Below are positions 51,654 through 62,088 of a stretch of DNA of 64,000 bases, one piece after another. How positions within the stretch are numbered: the stretch's first letter is position 1; the number at the start of each line of letters is the position of its first letter. The DNA comes from Paenibacillus sp. RC334. GTDB taxonomy: Bacteria > Bacillota > Bacilli > Paenibacillales > Paenibacillaceae. Under the pieces are notes generated by a model. That model saw only the letters and a list, made by a program, of their open reading frames with translations. It was not told where the DNA came from and made no database searches. The position numbers and the translations under genes were made by a program. The DNA is taken from positions 1,426,001 through 1,490,000 of the forward strand of contig NZ_CP125370.1 in NCBI RefSeq assembly GCF_030034735.1, given 5' to 3'.

Positions 51654-53072
51654 TTACCTGAAATCCCGAGGTACTCTTCTGGCGGTTCCGCTCTCAATCG
51701 CAGCCCGAATGACCTTCTCACGCACCCGCTGAACGGCATTCTCGTTAAATACGCCGGGGATGATATACAGCTTATTTAATTCTTCGGGGCGGATCGTACT
51801 CGCAATGGCTTCTGCTGCCGCAAGCTTCATTTCTTCGTTAATTTCACGGGCGCGACAGTCGAGCGCCGCGCGGAATATGCCGGGAAAGCAAAGCACGTTG
51901 TTGATCTGGTTAGGGTAGTCTGAACGTCCGGTGGCAATGACACCTGCGATGTCTTCGACATCCTCGGGGGCAATTTCGGGAACCGGGTTAGCCATGGTGA
52001 ACAGCACTGGAGCCTCGTTCATGCGTTTTACGTCTTCCCGTTGGAGTAGCCCGCCTGCCGATAGACCGATAAACACGTCAGCACCTTTCAGAACCTCGGA
52101 CAGCGTGCCTGATAACCGTTCGGGGTTAGTATGCTGTGCGTACCAGTTCCACACCGGATGATCGTACGTTTCATCAGCTGTAATGGCTCCGTGGCGATCT
52201 ACACCAATGATGTTAACGGCACCCGCAGATAGCAAAATTTTAGTGCAGGCTACACCCGCAGCTCCGATACCGCAGACGACGATTTTCACATCAGACAGCG
52301 CTTTGCCGACGACCTTGAGTGCATTGATCAGCCCTGCGTACAAGACAACAGCAGTGCCGTGCTGATCATCATGAAAAACAGGAATGTCCAGCTCCTGACG
52401 CAGCCGCTGCTCAATTTCAAAGCAGCGAGGTGATGAAATATCCTCCAGATTAATACCGCCGAAAGCTGGAGCGATTTGCTTGATCGCCTTGATGATTTCC
52501 TCAGTGTCCTGTGTGTCCAGACAAATCGGGAAAGCATCGACGGACCCGAGCTGCTTGAACAGCATGGCTTTGCCTTCCATGACCGGCATAGCCGCGTAGG
52601 GGCCGATATTGCCCAAGCCCAGGACAGCACTTCCGTCCGAGACGACAGCAACGGTGTTACGTTTGATCGTCAAACGGAAGGCTTTGTCCGGCTCCTCATG
52701 AATCGCCATGCACACGCGTGCTACATCTGGAGTGTACACCCGGGACAAGTCGTCGCGATTCTGAATCGGAACCTTGGGCTGCATTTCAATTTTACCTCCA
52801 AGGTGCAGCAGAAAGGTCCGGTCAGAGATGGACAGTACCTTCACGCCTTGCGCTTTTTTAATCCGGGTAATCATTCGGTCAATTTCGGCCGGGTCGGCAA
52901 TGGTAACCGTAATATCCCGCACGGTGACCTTTTCAGAGGTGCGAATGACGTCAATCGCAATAACATCCCCGCCATGTTCGTTGACCAGCGTAATCAATTG
53001 ACCAAATTGGATGTGCTCGGTGGAAATTTCCAGTCGTAAAATGATATTTTTACCGCCAATACCGCCTTGCAT
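51654..53072 (-). CDS. NAD(P)-dependent malic enzyme with N-terminal ACT domain
   Basis: Oxidative decarboxylation of malate to pyruvate. 472 residues: ACT regulatory domain about 5-85 (LRLEISTEHIQFGQLITLVN), then the malic enzyme with the catalytic Tyr in SRVYTPDVARVC, metal ligands in PVFHDDQHGTAVV, and the Rossmann motif CGIGAAGVACTKIL. Start 53072 is set by AAAGGAGGAA; the family normally begins just before the ACT domain. Resembles the ACT-containing malic enzymes of Bacillales (MalS/YtsJ relatives). It is a single gene. Cofactor preference cannot be told. Confidence 0.93.
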   Translation of the reverse strand: MQGGIGGKNIILRLEISTEHIQFGQLITLVNEHGGDVIAIDVIRTSEKVTVRDITVTIADPAEIDRMITRIKKAQGVKVLSISDRTFLLHLGGKIEMQPKVPIQNRDDLSRVYTPDVARVCMAIHEEPDKAFRLTIKRNTVAVVSDGSAVLGLGNIGPYAAMPVMEGKAMLFKQLGSVDAFPICLDTQDTEEIIKAIKQIAPAFGGINLEDISSPRCFEIEQRLRQELDIPVFHDDQHGTAVVLYAGLINALKVVGKALSDVKIVVCGIGAAGVACTKILLSAGAVNIIGVDRHGAITADETYDHPVWNWYAQHTNPERLSGTLSEVLKGADVFIGLSAGGLLQREDVKRMNEAPVLFTMANPVPEIAPEDVEDIAGVIATGRSDYPNQINNVLCFPGIFRAALDCRAREINEEMKLAAAEAIASTIRPEELNKLYIIPGVFNENAVQRVREKVIRAAIESGTARRVPRDFR

Positions 53073-53248
53073 ACAAATTCCTCCTTTGTGTTCCATAACA
53101 AAATTAGTAGGATCAATTGATTGCGCTTACAATCGAAAGCGTGCCTAAGAGGTGAATTTATATTTCAAATTAGTGGATTCTTTCCCTATCATAGTGAACA
53201 ATCTCCCACTTGTACAGATAAAGCTGAATCAAATCTCTCATTTTGCAT

Positions 53249-53303
53249 CAAAAAAGGACAAAAGCCCGGCTCTGTTTTAGCTCCATAGCTATTGTCCTTT
53301 TCT
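53249..53303. terminator. Terminator after speD
   Basis: AAAAAGGACAA with TTGTCCTTTT at a distance of about 30 bases; on the minus strand it ends in six T. Confidence 0.75.
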
Positions 53304-53342
53304 AATGGATAACATATAGTCCATCCTGCTGCTCCCATCCCG

Positions 53343-54149
53343 CTACGTCATATTTTTGCCATAATAAATTTCATCCATTTCTGTTTTAAGACGGGCGGCT
53401 ATGTTTTGCTGCTCGTTCCCGCTCAGACTTTTCTTCGTATAGCCGAATAGATAATTGTCCAGATCGAATTGTTTCAGCTTGCATTTAGTGTGGAAAATGT
53501 ATTCCTGATACACGTTCACGTCTATCATGTCATACTGGTTGCGCACTTCGTCGGGAATATAATTTTGAATGGAGGCGATGTCATGGTCGATGAACAGCTT
53601 ATGCCCATTCGTATCACGTGTAAAGCCGCGTACCCGATAATCAATCGTCATAATATCTGTGTCGAAGGAATGAATCAAATAATGGAGTGCCTTGAGCGGG
53701 GAGATTTCCCCACAGGTAGAGACGTCAATATCGGCTCGGAACGTGCTGATTCCCTCGTCGGGGTGATATTCCGGGTAGGTGTGGACAGTGATATGGCTTT
53801 TATCCAACTGTATAACGACAGAATCGGGCAGAGGGCCGGGTGATTCGGCGTAGGATTCTGTAGGCACCTCCACGATAGGACCTTCCGATATAAGCATGGT
53901 CACACTGGCTCCTTGAGGAACATAGTCCTGCTGGGCTACGTTGAGCACATGAGCCTCGATGATATCGGACACATTTTTTAAAATGGCAGTCAGCCGATCC
54001 GCATTGTATTGTTCGTCAATATATTCGATATAGGCTTCGCGTTCTTCCCTTGTTTTGGTGTAACAAATATCGTACATGTTGAAGCTCAGCGATTTGGTCA
54101 GATTGTTAAACCCGTGCAAGGTAATCCGCTGTTCCGGTGTCATGGTCAT
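53343..54149 (-). CDS. speD: S-adenosylmethionine decarboxylase proenzyme (E. coli type)
   Basis: Makes decarboxylated SAM for spermidine synthesis. 268 residues, highly similar in layout to the long E. coli-type Spe[21 protein letters not shown] at the start, the autocleavage site in [13 protein letters not shown] (cleavage between Lys and Ser gives the pyruvoyl group), and [20 protein letters not shown]. The B. subtilis enzyme (SpeH) is only about 126 residues, so this is the long class. ATG at 54149 or 54143. It follows a small unknown gene by 13 bases on the same strand. Confidence 0.95.
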   Translation of the reverse strand: MTMTPEQRITLHGFNNLTKSLSFNMYDICYTKTREEREAYIEYIDEQYNADRLTAILKNVSDIIEAHVLNVAQQDYVPQGASVTMLISEGPIVEVPTESYAESPGPLPDSVVIQLDKSHITVHTYPEYHPDEGISTFRADIDVSTCGEISPLKALHYLIHSFDTDIMTIDYRVRGFTRDTNGHKLFIDHDIASIQNYIPDEVRNQYDMIDVNVYQEYIFHTKCKLKQFDLDNYLFGYTKKSLSGNEQQNIAARLKTEMDEIYYGKNMT

Positions 54150-54162
54150 GGGCTATTTCCCC

Positions 54163-54498
54163 TTAATAGTTGCAGTATTCATACATAATGTTCCCATCAC
54201 TTCTTTTCATATACCCATTCATATACTCCATCCTGTAGCTAGGATTAATGTACCCATAACTTGGAATCAACGTCCACGTACGCCATGTTCTGTTCATAGT
54301 TCCATCTGTAAACACCTCGATTCGATAATGACGTACCAATTCGGGCATAACTTCAAAAGGGGTGCGATGATGATGGAGATTGATTAAATCCTCGTTAACG
54401 TCATCATTAAAGGTACAATGAATCTCCCGAACCGTTTTTTTCGGCAGCCGCAGTCCACCGGATCGCATTGTCCATTCCAGCACCGCACTGGCTTTCAC
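54163..54498 (-). CDS. Hypothetical protein upstream of speD
   Basis: 111 residues from GTG 54498; the true start is unsure because no clear ribosome site precedes it and the frame stays open upstream with plausible residues (SSELHGYVKASAV). Aromatic- and Arg-rich, with a beta-like C-terminal half (WRTWTLIPSYGYINPSYRME) and a Tyr-rich end. Probably in the speD transcript. I recognise no family. Confidence 0.5.
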   Translation of the reverse strand: MKASAVLEWTMRSGGLRLPKKTVREIHCTFNDDVNEDLINLHHHRTPFEVMPELVRHYRIEVFTDGTMNRTWRTWTLIPSYGYINPSYRMEYMNGYMKRSDGNIMYEYCNY

Positions 54499-54750
54499 AT
54501 ATCCGTGAAGTTCTGAGCTGGAGCAGACAGCCTGCGCGAGTCCACACGCAAGGCAGTAAGACTGCTGGACGCTGTTACCTGAGCGAGCTTTGTTTTGACA
54601 TGCACGGAAACATCATGCGTATATACTTTATTTCATGTTTAGCTAATTTTTAGTAACAGGATTTATAATGTGAAAGCAGATGGATAGAACGCTTTGTGGA
54701 TATTTGGCGCACAGTCAGTAGGACATGGAAAATGAAGGCGGTAAACGCCC

Positions 54751-55155
54751 ATGTTCGGAGTCCACATTCATCAGCATGTATATTGGAAGCAGAAACAATC
54801 TTTTCAGTTGGTGCTCGATACGGATGTGCACTGGATTGCCTATGTAATTGAAGAAGGAAAGTTTGCCTATACTATTAAGGAACACTAGGGGAGGCAAATA
54901 CCAGGTGCATCTCGTTTGGGGTTAAGTCCGGTGCAATTCCCGAGGAGTTTTCAGACGGCGGTGGACTTGACACCCATCCGGTATGTGACCACACTGCGTC
55001 TTGAGAAGGCCCAGACTTTATTGCTGGAGACAGAATATACGCTTGATGATATTGCGGGAAAATGCGGATATCTGAACGGATTTTATTTTAGTCGGGTTTT
55101 TTCAGCCAGAAAGCACATGTCACCTTCACAATACCGCAAGCTTAACCGAATATGA
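54751..55155 (+). pseudogene. AraC-family regulator remnant
   Basis: 54751-54888 encodes a 45-residue N-terminal cupin-like piece (FGVHIHQHVYWKQKQSFQLV) ending in a stop. After 15 bases a second piece (to 55155) encodes the C-terminal AraC DNA-binding part (TTLRLEKAQTLLLETEYTLD, IAGKCGYLNGFYFSRVF, KHMSPSQYRK). About 150 residues that should join them are missing, so this is an internal-deletion pseudogene. Confidence 0.8.
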
Positions 55156-55349
55156 TTATAGACTTGCAAGGAAAGTGACTTTGGGCATTGCGTAAAATGA
55201 GAAAAGAAACTTCAGCTAAAAGCAAGCGTATAATAAAATAAACGTAAGAAGCTAAGAATTATGAAGTTAAAATGAATTTGATAGCAAAAAGAATTTCACA
55301 ATCCCATCCCATGCTACACTGAAAGTAAAATGGCGAAAGGAGTTTCAAG

Positions 55350-56198
55350 ATGCTGGCTTTGTCCGATCCGGCCTGGGCTCTGCTCCAAGGCCCCTATGGT
55401 TCCTCTCAATACGTCCCGGAGATGTTGAAGCAGCTCCAAGCCGGATATGACGGCGAAATAGCTGACACCTTGTATTGGGAGGAACTGTATCACCAAAATA
55501 CGTTATATACTTGTACCTTCGCAGCTGTACCGTACCTCGTCGATATTGCGTTAAGCAGCTCTGATACAAGTATTCGTGCGGATATTTATAATATTTGCGG
55601 AATATTCGAAGCCAAAAATGTTAATCCCTTACATACAAAAGTTCCGTTGGAATTTGCAAGGGATCAGGTAGAATTGGATGCAGATCTGGCTGAATATATA
55701 TATGAACAATACCAGCAAGCTATTGTCCGGCTTACAGGATTGACCGAGGAAATGGTGTTGTATGCTAAGGACCACGAAGGAGATGTTGGCAAGCGTTATG
55801 TTTTGGCTGCGGGGGCTGCCTTTCAGGGTTATCGATGTGTAGCTTTTATGCTGCAAAGCTTTGATACTGGTGATGAATATACGCTGGATTGTCCGCATTG
55901 CGGAACTCCGCTCTATATTTGGCCTCTTGAACAAAGTGATGTCCTGGTGGTTTACGATAAAGATCCGGTAAACTCAAAAAACCTGGTTCCCCATTCGATC
56001 CAACCCGGCTCATTGGACCATAAAGGCTCTAATCTACAATGGCTATATCAATATGCCCAAAAAATTGAAGAGAACAACCTTTTGGCCCATTTACCCTATT
56101 TAAACGGTCGGCTGAATTGCCCCATTTGCAATACATCGATCTCCATTTGGGACGAGCTGATGAAAACAGCTAATGGTGTCCGAAAGCATACCGCTTAA
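55350..56198 (+). CDS. Hypothetical HEAT-repeat-like protein with zinc ribbon
   Basis: 282 residues. The N-terminal part (YGSSQYVPEMLKQLQAGYDG ... ELYHQNTLYTCTFAAVPYLV) follows the pattern of small HEAT-repeat proteins found next to toxin or defence genes. A later zinc-ribbon-like pair, LDCPHCGTPLYIWP (about 180) and LNCPICNTSISIWD (about 262), may bind one Zn. No catalytic motif. ATG 55350 follows GAAAGGAG. No partner toxin gene is seen beside it. Function unknown. Confidence 0.7.
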   Translation: MLALSDPAWALLQGPYGSSQYVPEMLKQLQAGYDGEIADTLYWEELYHQNTLYTCTFAAVPYLVDIALSSSDTSIRADIYNICGIFEAKNVNPLHTKVPLEFARDQVELDADLAEYIYEQYQQAIVRLTGLTEEMVLYAKDHEGDVGKRYVLAAGAAFQGYRCVAFMLQSFDTGDEYTLDCPHCGTPLYIWPLEQSDVLVVYDKDPVNSKNLVPHSIQPGSLDHKGSNLQWLYQYAQKIEENNLLAHLPYLNGRLNCPICNTSISIWDELMKTANGVRKHTA

Positions 56199-56208
56199 TG
56201 AATAAAAA

Positions 56209-56236
56209 AGGGAGCTGTATCATACAGCCCCCTAAT
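56209..56236. terminator. Terminator between convergent genes
   Basis: GGGAGCTGTAT with ATACAGCCCCC (one mismatch), A-rich before it. Confidence 0.75.
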
Positions 56237-56287
56237 TTCCACGTATATTTTTTCCGTTCCAATTATTCCTGCTTGTCTTACGTAAGG

Positions 56288-57334
56288 CTACTCTCGAAAC
56301 GGATTTAAAAAGGTTTTAGGAATGTCGGATTCAAACCGCAGCAATACTCCAGTGACGGGATGAATAAACGACAGTACTCGCGCATGGAGACCGAGTCGAC
56401 CGATAGATTTGGCTTTGGAGCCGTATTTTTTATCTCCCACAATCGGATGGCCGATATCCTCCATATGAACGCGAATCTGATTCTTGCGTCCGGTTTCCAA
56501 ACGTACTTCCAGCAAAGAAAAATGCCGATTGGCCTGAAGCAGCTTGTAATGAGTAATCGCGTGCTGTCCGTCATTCGGATATGGGCTGGAATACATTTTC
56601 AGCGTCTTGCTTTCCTTCAGCCATGAGGTGATAGTGCCCGCAGCCTTTTTAACCTGTCCTTCTACGAGAGCGATGTATGTTCGTTCATACACGACTTCCT
56701 TCCACGCTTGTTGCATTTCCTGCTGTATGGCTTCGCTTTTCGCAAACATCATGACTCCAGATGTATCACGATCCAGACGATGCAGCACAAAAATACGATT
56801 GTATGGATGTTCACGTCGCACATGTGCCGTAAGCTGACGGTATGCCGTTACTTCCTGTTCCTGCGCAGAGGCGACGGACAGCAGCCCGGCATCCTTGTGG
56901 ATGACAATAATGGCCTCATCCTCATGCAAAATACGCAGCCCGGTCAGCGGCACCACGGGAGTGATCTTTTCCTTGGAGAGCGCCACTGTCTGACCTTGCT
57001 CCAGCGGAAAATTGAACACGGTACGGGGAATGCCGTTCACGGACACCTGTCCACGGGCCAGCGCTGATTTAATGGAATTGCGGCCCATGCCAGACACATG
57101 TTCTACCAAAAAATTCAACAGCTCGGCAGGCTCCTGCACGATGTATGTTTTAGCAACGTTTTTTTCCGGTTTACCGTACTCTCGGGCAGCAGTTTTATCA
57201 AAAACCCCCGTTTTGCCCCGTGCTTCGGGTCTATGTGAGCCGGATTTTCCGGCGGGTTTATGGCTGCGTTTGGAGTTGCCTGTGTTTGGCGTGGATTTTG
57301 TATGATTTTTTCGATTGGGTTTACGATTGTTCAT
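56288..57334 (-). CDS. RluA-family RNA pseudouridine synthase
   Basis: Converts uridine to pseudouridine in rRNA or tRNA. 348 residues: a very basic, Gly/Lys/Arg-rich N-terminal tail (about 1-65, probably disordered and RNA-binding), an S4-like domain (LLNFLVEHVSGMGRNSIKSA), then the catalytic domain with Asp in FVLHRLDRDTSGVMMFAK and GRKNQIRVHMEDIGHPIVGD. Start 57334 is set by AAGGAGAAAG. The basic tail is longer than in RluD/YlyB and resembles YjbO-type members. Target site unknown. Confidence 0.92.
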   Translation of the reverse strand: MNNRKPNRKNHTKSTPNTGNSKRSHKPAGKSGSHRPEARGKTGVFDKTAAREYGKPEKNVAKTYIVQEPAELLNFLVEHVSGMGRNSIKSALARGQVSVNGIPRTVFNFPLEQGQTVALSKEKITPVVPLTGLRILHEDEAIIVIHKDAGLLSVASAQEQEVTAYRQLTAHVRREHPYNRIFVLHRLDRDTSGVMMFAKSEAIQQEMQQAWKEVVYERTYIALVEGQVKKAAGTITSWLKESKTLKMYSSPYPNDGQHAITHYKLLQANRHFSLLEVRLETGRKNQIRVHMEDIGHPIVGDKKYGSKAKSIGRLGLHARVLSFIHPVTGVLLRFESDIPKTFLNPFRE

Positions 57335-57580
57335 GAGTTCTTTCTCCTTCTTGGTACCGTGTCTCATCATAGTAATGGACAAACTTGCGGCACCGTGTTC
57401 ACTATATCATGAGAAAACAGCGAACGCCATGGTAGAAGGGGGCGATAAGAATTTCATTATACATTATGCTTATGGACTTCCAGCGGTTGAACATTACCCT
57501 GAACCCCGGTAAACTAAAGGTAACGAAAGATAAGCCGATATGCGTCGAGGGGCGCCAGAAATATGAGGAGTTTTGAAACT

Positions 57581-59480
57581 ATGAGTGTACAAGCACCAAT
57601 ATTGGAACGGGCGCAGGATTTGCTGCAAAAATTTTATGGCTATCCCGATTTCCGGGAGGGTCAAAAGAAAATTGTCGCCAGTATGCTGGAGGGCAACGAT
57701 ACGTTAGGCATTATGCCGACAGGCGGCGGGAAATCCATATGCTACCAGATTCCTGCGCTCCTGCATGATGGGCTGACGATTGTTGTGTCACCGCTAATCT
57801 CGCTGATGAAGGATCAGGTGGATGCGCTGACCACGATGGGAATTGCGGCAGCCTATATCAATAGCACGCTGAGTGGTCGAGAAGTGAACGATCGCATACG
57901 TGCCGCACGGAATGGAGATTTGAAGCTGCTATATGTTGCACCGGAGCGGCTGGAGCTGGACTGGTTCCGCGATGAGATGGCGCAGCTACCGATTTCTTGC
58001 GTTGCGGTCGACGAGGCGCACTGTGTATCCCAGTGGGGACATGACTTTCGCACCAGCTATTTGGCGGTGGCTCCTTTTGTGGACGGGCTATACGAGCGCC
58101 CGATTGTAGCGGCATTCACGGCAACAGCGACACCGCAGGTCATGGACGACATCGTGCGGCTGCTTCGCCTGCGTGAGCCGGAGACATTCGTCACGGGCCT
58201 GGGACGGCCGAATTTGGCGTTCAGCGTGCTGCGTGGGGAGGACAAGCGCAGCTTTCTGCTGAATTATGCGCGTGAGCATGACGGCGAATCGGGCATTATT
58301 TATGCGGCGACACGCAAGGACGTGGACGATCTGTACCAACGGCTGCGGGATGCGGGAATGGCGGCCGGGCGTTATCATGCCGGGATGACCGATCAGGAAC
58401 GGGCAGACAGCCAGGAGGGCTTCCTGTACGACGATATTCGTGTCATTGTAGCGACCAACGCCTTCGGCATGGGGATCGACAAATCGAACGTGCGCTACGT
58501 CATTCACTACAATATGCCTAAAAATATGGAGGCTTACGTACAAGAGGCGGGACGCGCAGGACGTGATGGCGATCCGAGCCAATGTATTTTGCTGTTCGGA
58601 CCGCAGGATATTGTGACTCAGAAATTCCTGATCGAGCAAAATCCGCAGGATGAGGACCGCAAGCGCAACGACTACCGCAAGCTCCAGCAGATGGTTGATT
58701 ATTGCTACACGACTCGCTGCTTGCGTACGGCACAGCTTGAGTATTTTGGTGAGGCAGAGGAGCATGAAGCTTGCGGCACATGCAGCTCATGTACGGATGA
58801 ACGGGAACTGGTAGACATGACCATTGATGCGCAAAAGATTTTTTCGTGTATTCATCGCATGCGGGAACGTTTTGGTGTTTCGATGGTAGCCTCGGTATTG
58901 AAAGGCTCGCGTAACAAAAAAGTGCTACAGTATGGCTTTGACAGCCTGCCAACCTATGGTGTAATGGGCAATCGGACGGAAAAAGAAATTTCTGAAATTA
59001 TTAACGTCCTTGTATCGGAAGGTTTTCTGCTGCTGTCTGAGGGACAATATCCGGTTGTCCGTTTGCAGCAGCCTGCGGCTGAAGTGCTGAAAGGTCAGCG
59101 CGAAGTCATGCAGCGTGTGGTGCGCCATGCCACAGCTTTTGCAGGTGGGACAGGCTCACGTGGACGACAGGGACGCGATGCGTACCCGGCGGCAGTCAAC
59201 GAAACGGTGTTCGAGCAATTGCGCCTGATTCGCCGCGATTTGGGCCGCGCAGGAGCATGTGCCGTCCTATATCATTTTTAACGATGCTACGCTGCGTGAG
59301 ATGAGTGTAGCGAACCCGCAATCTGAGGCGGACATGCTGCGGATCAAGGGTGTCGGCGAAGTGAAGTTCCGCAAGTACGGCAAGCTGTTCCTTGATTTTT
59401 TTCAAAATCAGGGGAATGCCGGAGGAACGGTGAGTGAAGATGAGATTTATGCGGACGATGTGTACGAGGATTTTGAATAG
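57581..59480 (+). CDS. recQ: ATP-dependent DNA helicase RecQ (frameshifted before the HRDC domain)
   Basis: 3'-5' DNA helicase. Walker A GIMPTGGGKSICYQIP, the DEAH-type box AVDEAHCVSQWGHDFR, helicase motif VI (QEAGRAGRDG), and the RQC zinc cluster (YTTRCLRTAQLEYFG ... CGTCSSC) are intact. The frame then ends at 59281 with an aberrant AGACAVLYHF tail. The HRDC domain continues in the +1 frame (VPSYIIFNDATLREMS to 59480). Removing one base in GGCCGCGCAGG near 59245-59251 joins them as LGRQEHVPSYIIF, giving about 632 residues, the normal length. Start ATG 57581 follows GAGGAG. Most likely a sequencing indel; otherwise the helicase lacks HRDC. Confidence 0.9.
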
Positions 59481-59530
59481 CCATACTAAAAGATATGAGG
59501 CGTCATGCAAACTATAAAAGGTTGTGACCT

Positions 59531-61420
59531 ATGAAAGTCATTTTATCAACGTTAAACGCAAAATATATTCATACCTCGCTGGCGATCCGGTGTCTCAAAG
59601 CCTACAGTGAAAAGGACTTTGACATTGAGCTGGCGGAGTATACGATCAAGGACCCTGTGATGAACATCGTATCCGACCTGTTTCAGCGGGGAGCGGATGT
59701 CATCGGCTTTTCCTGCTATATCTGGAACATTGAAGAGACGATTAAAGTCATTGATGTGTTGAAAAAGATTATGCCGGAGGTCAAAATCATTCTCGGTGGC
59801 CCGGAAGTCTCTTACGATACCGACCATTGGATGAAACGCCTGCCGAATGTGGATTTTATCGTTGTCGGTGAGGGGGAGGAAACCTTTCATCAACTGCTTC
59901 AGGAGATTGAGGGTACGCAAAAGTACCATTTTGTATATGGACTGGCCTACCGCAAGGGAGAAGAGGTCATTCAGATGCCGGGCCGTCCAAAGGCGGACTT
60001 GAACGAGCTGCCGTCACCGTACCGCTTTGCAGAGGATATACCGGAATTAGGCAAACGGGTTGTTTATTTTGAAACCAGTCGGGGTTGCCCGTTCAGTTGC
60101 CAGTTCTGTCTGTCCAGTATTGAGGTAGGGGTGCGTTATTACGATATTGAGCGTACGAAGTCGGATATTCTGTATCTGATCGACAACGGAGCCAACCTGA
60201 TCAAGTTCGTCGATCGGACCTTTAACATTAAACGCGATTATGCGCTGGAAATGTTCAAGTTTCTCATTGAAAACCATCGCGGATGTGTCTTCCAGTTTGA
60301 GATTACGGCAGACATTATGCGTCCCGAGGTGTTGGATTATTTGGCGGAAAACGCGCCGCCGGGCGTATTCCGCTTTGAAATCGGCGTCCAGTCGACGAAT
60401 GATCCGACCAATGAGCTGGTCAAGCGTCGCCAGAACTTTGCCAAGCTTTCCCGTACCGTTACGAAGGTCAAGCAAAGCGGCAAGATCGACCAGCATCTCG
60501 ATTTAATCGCCGGTCTGCCTTTGGAGGATTACAACACGTTCCGTAAAACGTTTAATGACGTTTTTGCGCTCGGCCCGGAAGAGCTTCAGCTCGGCTTCCT
60601 CAAAATGCTGCGCGGCACTGGACTGCGTATCGACGCAGACAAGTACAACTATACGTACATGGATGTTGCGCCTTATGAAATGCTGAGCAATGACGTCCTT
60701 TCCTTTGCCGATATCGTTCGGCTTAAACGTTTGGAAGATGTGCTGGAGAAATACTGGAACTCCCATCGTATGGATCATACGGTGAACTATCTGATCGAGC
60801 GCGAATTTGCGTCGGCCTTTGATTTCTTTCAGGAGTTCGGAGACTATTGGGAGGGACAGGGCTGGCAAAAAATCGGTCACCAGCTCGAAGACCTGTTCAC
60901 GCGTCTCCAGTCCTTTCTTGAATCACGCGGAACGAAGCGAATGGATATGGTGCTTGGGCTGATGAAGCTCGACTATTTCCTGAACCATAAATACAAGCCG
61001 CGTAAAATCTGGTGGGAACACGCCTTGGAGAAGGACGATTGGTCCAGCTATATGAAAATGGCTCTCCAGCACCCGGATGCGCTGTTGTCACCTGTGGTTG
61101 CAGACTTTGTGGCAGATGCGACGCAAACTGCTGCACCTGCTTCTCATGCTACAGATGGCCATTCTGTTTCGGACAGTTCGCAGCCGCAGCCATACCGCGA
61201 GGTGATTCCGTCTTTCGCTTCCTTGAAGCTGGGTGAAAAGGAACTGCAAAAGCACGCTGTGCTGGATGTTCTGCCGTTCCGGCTGGATCATATCCTGAGT
61301 GGTGGCAGCCCTTTGACCGCTGAAGGCCGAACGTTGCTACTCGTAGTCTACCAGCAAAACGAACAGCAAAAGCCACTGTACTACACCATGCCAATTGGCA
61401 AGGAAATTGCAGCGATTTAA
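59531..61420 (+). CDS. B12-binding radical SAM protein (DUF4080 family)
   Basis: 629 residues. An N-terminal cobalamin-binding-like Rossmann domain (about 1-140; ILSTLNAKYIHTSLAIRCLK, ILGGPEVSYD) is followed by the radical SAM barrel with the 4Fe-4S motif CPFSCQFC (about 190) and a C-terminal DUF4080 region. An Ala/Ser/Gln-rich linker (about 525-550) joins a final small beta domain. ATG 59531 follows GGTTGTGACC, a weak ribosome site. It starts 50 bases after recQ and may be co-transcribed. Proteins of this group probably use methylcobalamin for methyl transfer to an unknown substrate. Confidence 0.88.
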   Translation: MKVILSTLNAKYIHTSLAIRCLKAYSEKDFDIELAEYTIKDPVMNIVSDLFQRGADVIGFSCYIWNIEETIKVIDVLKKIMPEVKIILGGPEVSYDTDHWMKRLPNVDFIVVGEGEETFHQLLQEIEGTQKYHFVYGLAYRKGEEVIQMPGRPKADLNELPSPYRFAEDIPELGKRVVYFETSRGCPFSCQFCLSSIEVGVRYYDIERTKSDILYLIDNGANLIKFVDRTFNIKRDYALEMFKFLIENHRGCVFQFEITADIMRPEVLDYLAENAPPGVFRFEIGVQSTNDPTNELVKRRQNFAKLSRTVTKVKQSGKIDQHLDLIAGLPLEDYNTFRKTFNDVFALGPEELQLGFLKMLRGTGLRIDADKYNYTYMDVAPYEMLSNDVLSFADIVRLKRLEDVLEKYWNSHRMDHTVNYLIEREFASAFDFFQEFGDYWEGQGWQKIGHQLEDLFTRLQSFLESRGTKRMDMVLGLMKLDYFLNHKYKPRKIWWEHALEKDDWSSYMKMALQHPDALLSPVVADFVADATQTAAPASHATDGHSVSDSSQPQPYREVIPSFASLKLGEKELQKHAVLDVLPFRLDHILSGGSPLTAEGRTLLLVVYQQNEQQKPLYYTMPIGKEIAAI

Positions 61421-61452
61421 GAGGAAAAAGGTACAAATGACATCTAAACATC

Positions 61453-61497
61453 AGAAGGCATCGTTCTTGACAACACAAGAGTCGGTGCCTTCTTTTG
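61453..61497 (+). terminator. Terminator after the radical SAM gene
   Basis: AGAAGGCATCG with CGGTGCCTTCT (one mismatch) followed by TTTG. Confidence 0.8.
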
Positions 61498-61519
61498 ACG
61501 AATGAAAAGAGTGATCAGA

Positions 61520-61966
61520 TTGGGCTATATTATGGACTTAAGAAAAGTGGTAGGTACCAGACCCTTAATCATGGCAGGCGCTTGTGTGCTATTACTTAAT
61601 AATAACCAATTATTGCTGGGACTTAGAACAGATAATGGATTATGGGGATTGCCAGGCGGGTCATTGGAACCGGGAGAATCTATGGAAGAGGTCGCGGTAA
61701 GAGAATTAGCCGAGGAAACAGGACTGAAGGCGGGTAGCCTTACCTTATTGGATGTGTTTTCCGGGCCGCAATTATATTACAAATATCCACATGGGGACGA
61801 AGTATACAATGTCGTTACAGCCTATATTTGTACCGAATACACCGGAGAGCTAAAGGAAGATCCAAATGAAGTCAAGGAATTAAGATTTTTTGATCTCGAC
61901 CAACTTCCTGATGAAATTAGTCCTCCGGATATCCCGGTTATTCAACGCTTTTTACAAGCATATTGA
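61520..61966 (+). CDS. NUDIX hydrolase
   Basis: 148 residues from TTG 61520 (AGAGTGAT upstream), giving the frequent start MGYIMDLRK; an earlier ATG at 61502 has no ribosome site. The Nudix box is complete: GGSLEPGESMEEVAVRELAE followed by ETGL. It hydrolyses nucleoside diphosphates linked to another moiety; this subgroup (with GTRPLIMAGACVLL) is common in Bacillales and of unsettled substrate, often annotated as ADP-ribose or 8-oxo-dGTP pyrophosphatase-like. Confidence 0.9.
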   Translation: MGYIMDLRKVVGTRPLIMAGACVLLLNNNQLLLGLRTDNGLWGLPGGSLEPGESMEEVAVRELAEETGLKAGSLTLLDVFSGPQLYYKYPHGDEVYNVVTAYICTEYTGELKEDPNEVKELRFFDLDQLPDEISPPDIPVIQRFLQAY

Positions 61967-61996
61967 AATTATTATGAGATGATCCTATAAGATTTT

Positions 61997-62047
61997 AACC
62001 CGGACCTGGATAGAAGCGAAGCTATCTGAGGCCGGGTTTTGTTTTTT
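61997..62047 (+). terminator. Terminator after the NUDIX gene
   Basis: AACCCGGACCT with AGGCCGGGTT around an inner GATAG/CTATC stem, followed by a long T-run. Confidence 0.85.
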
Positions 62048-62088
62048 TACATCTATGTGATCTTTTGCTTGATGACGCTTTACAATTC

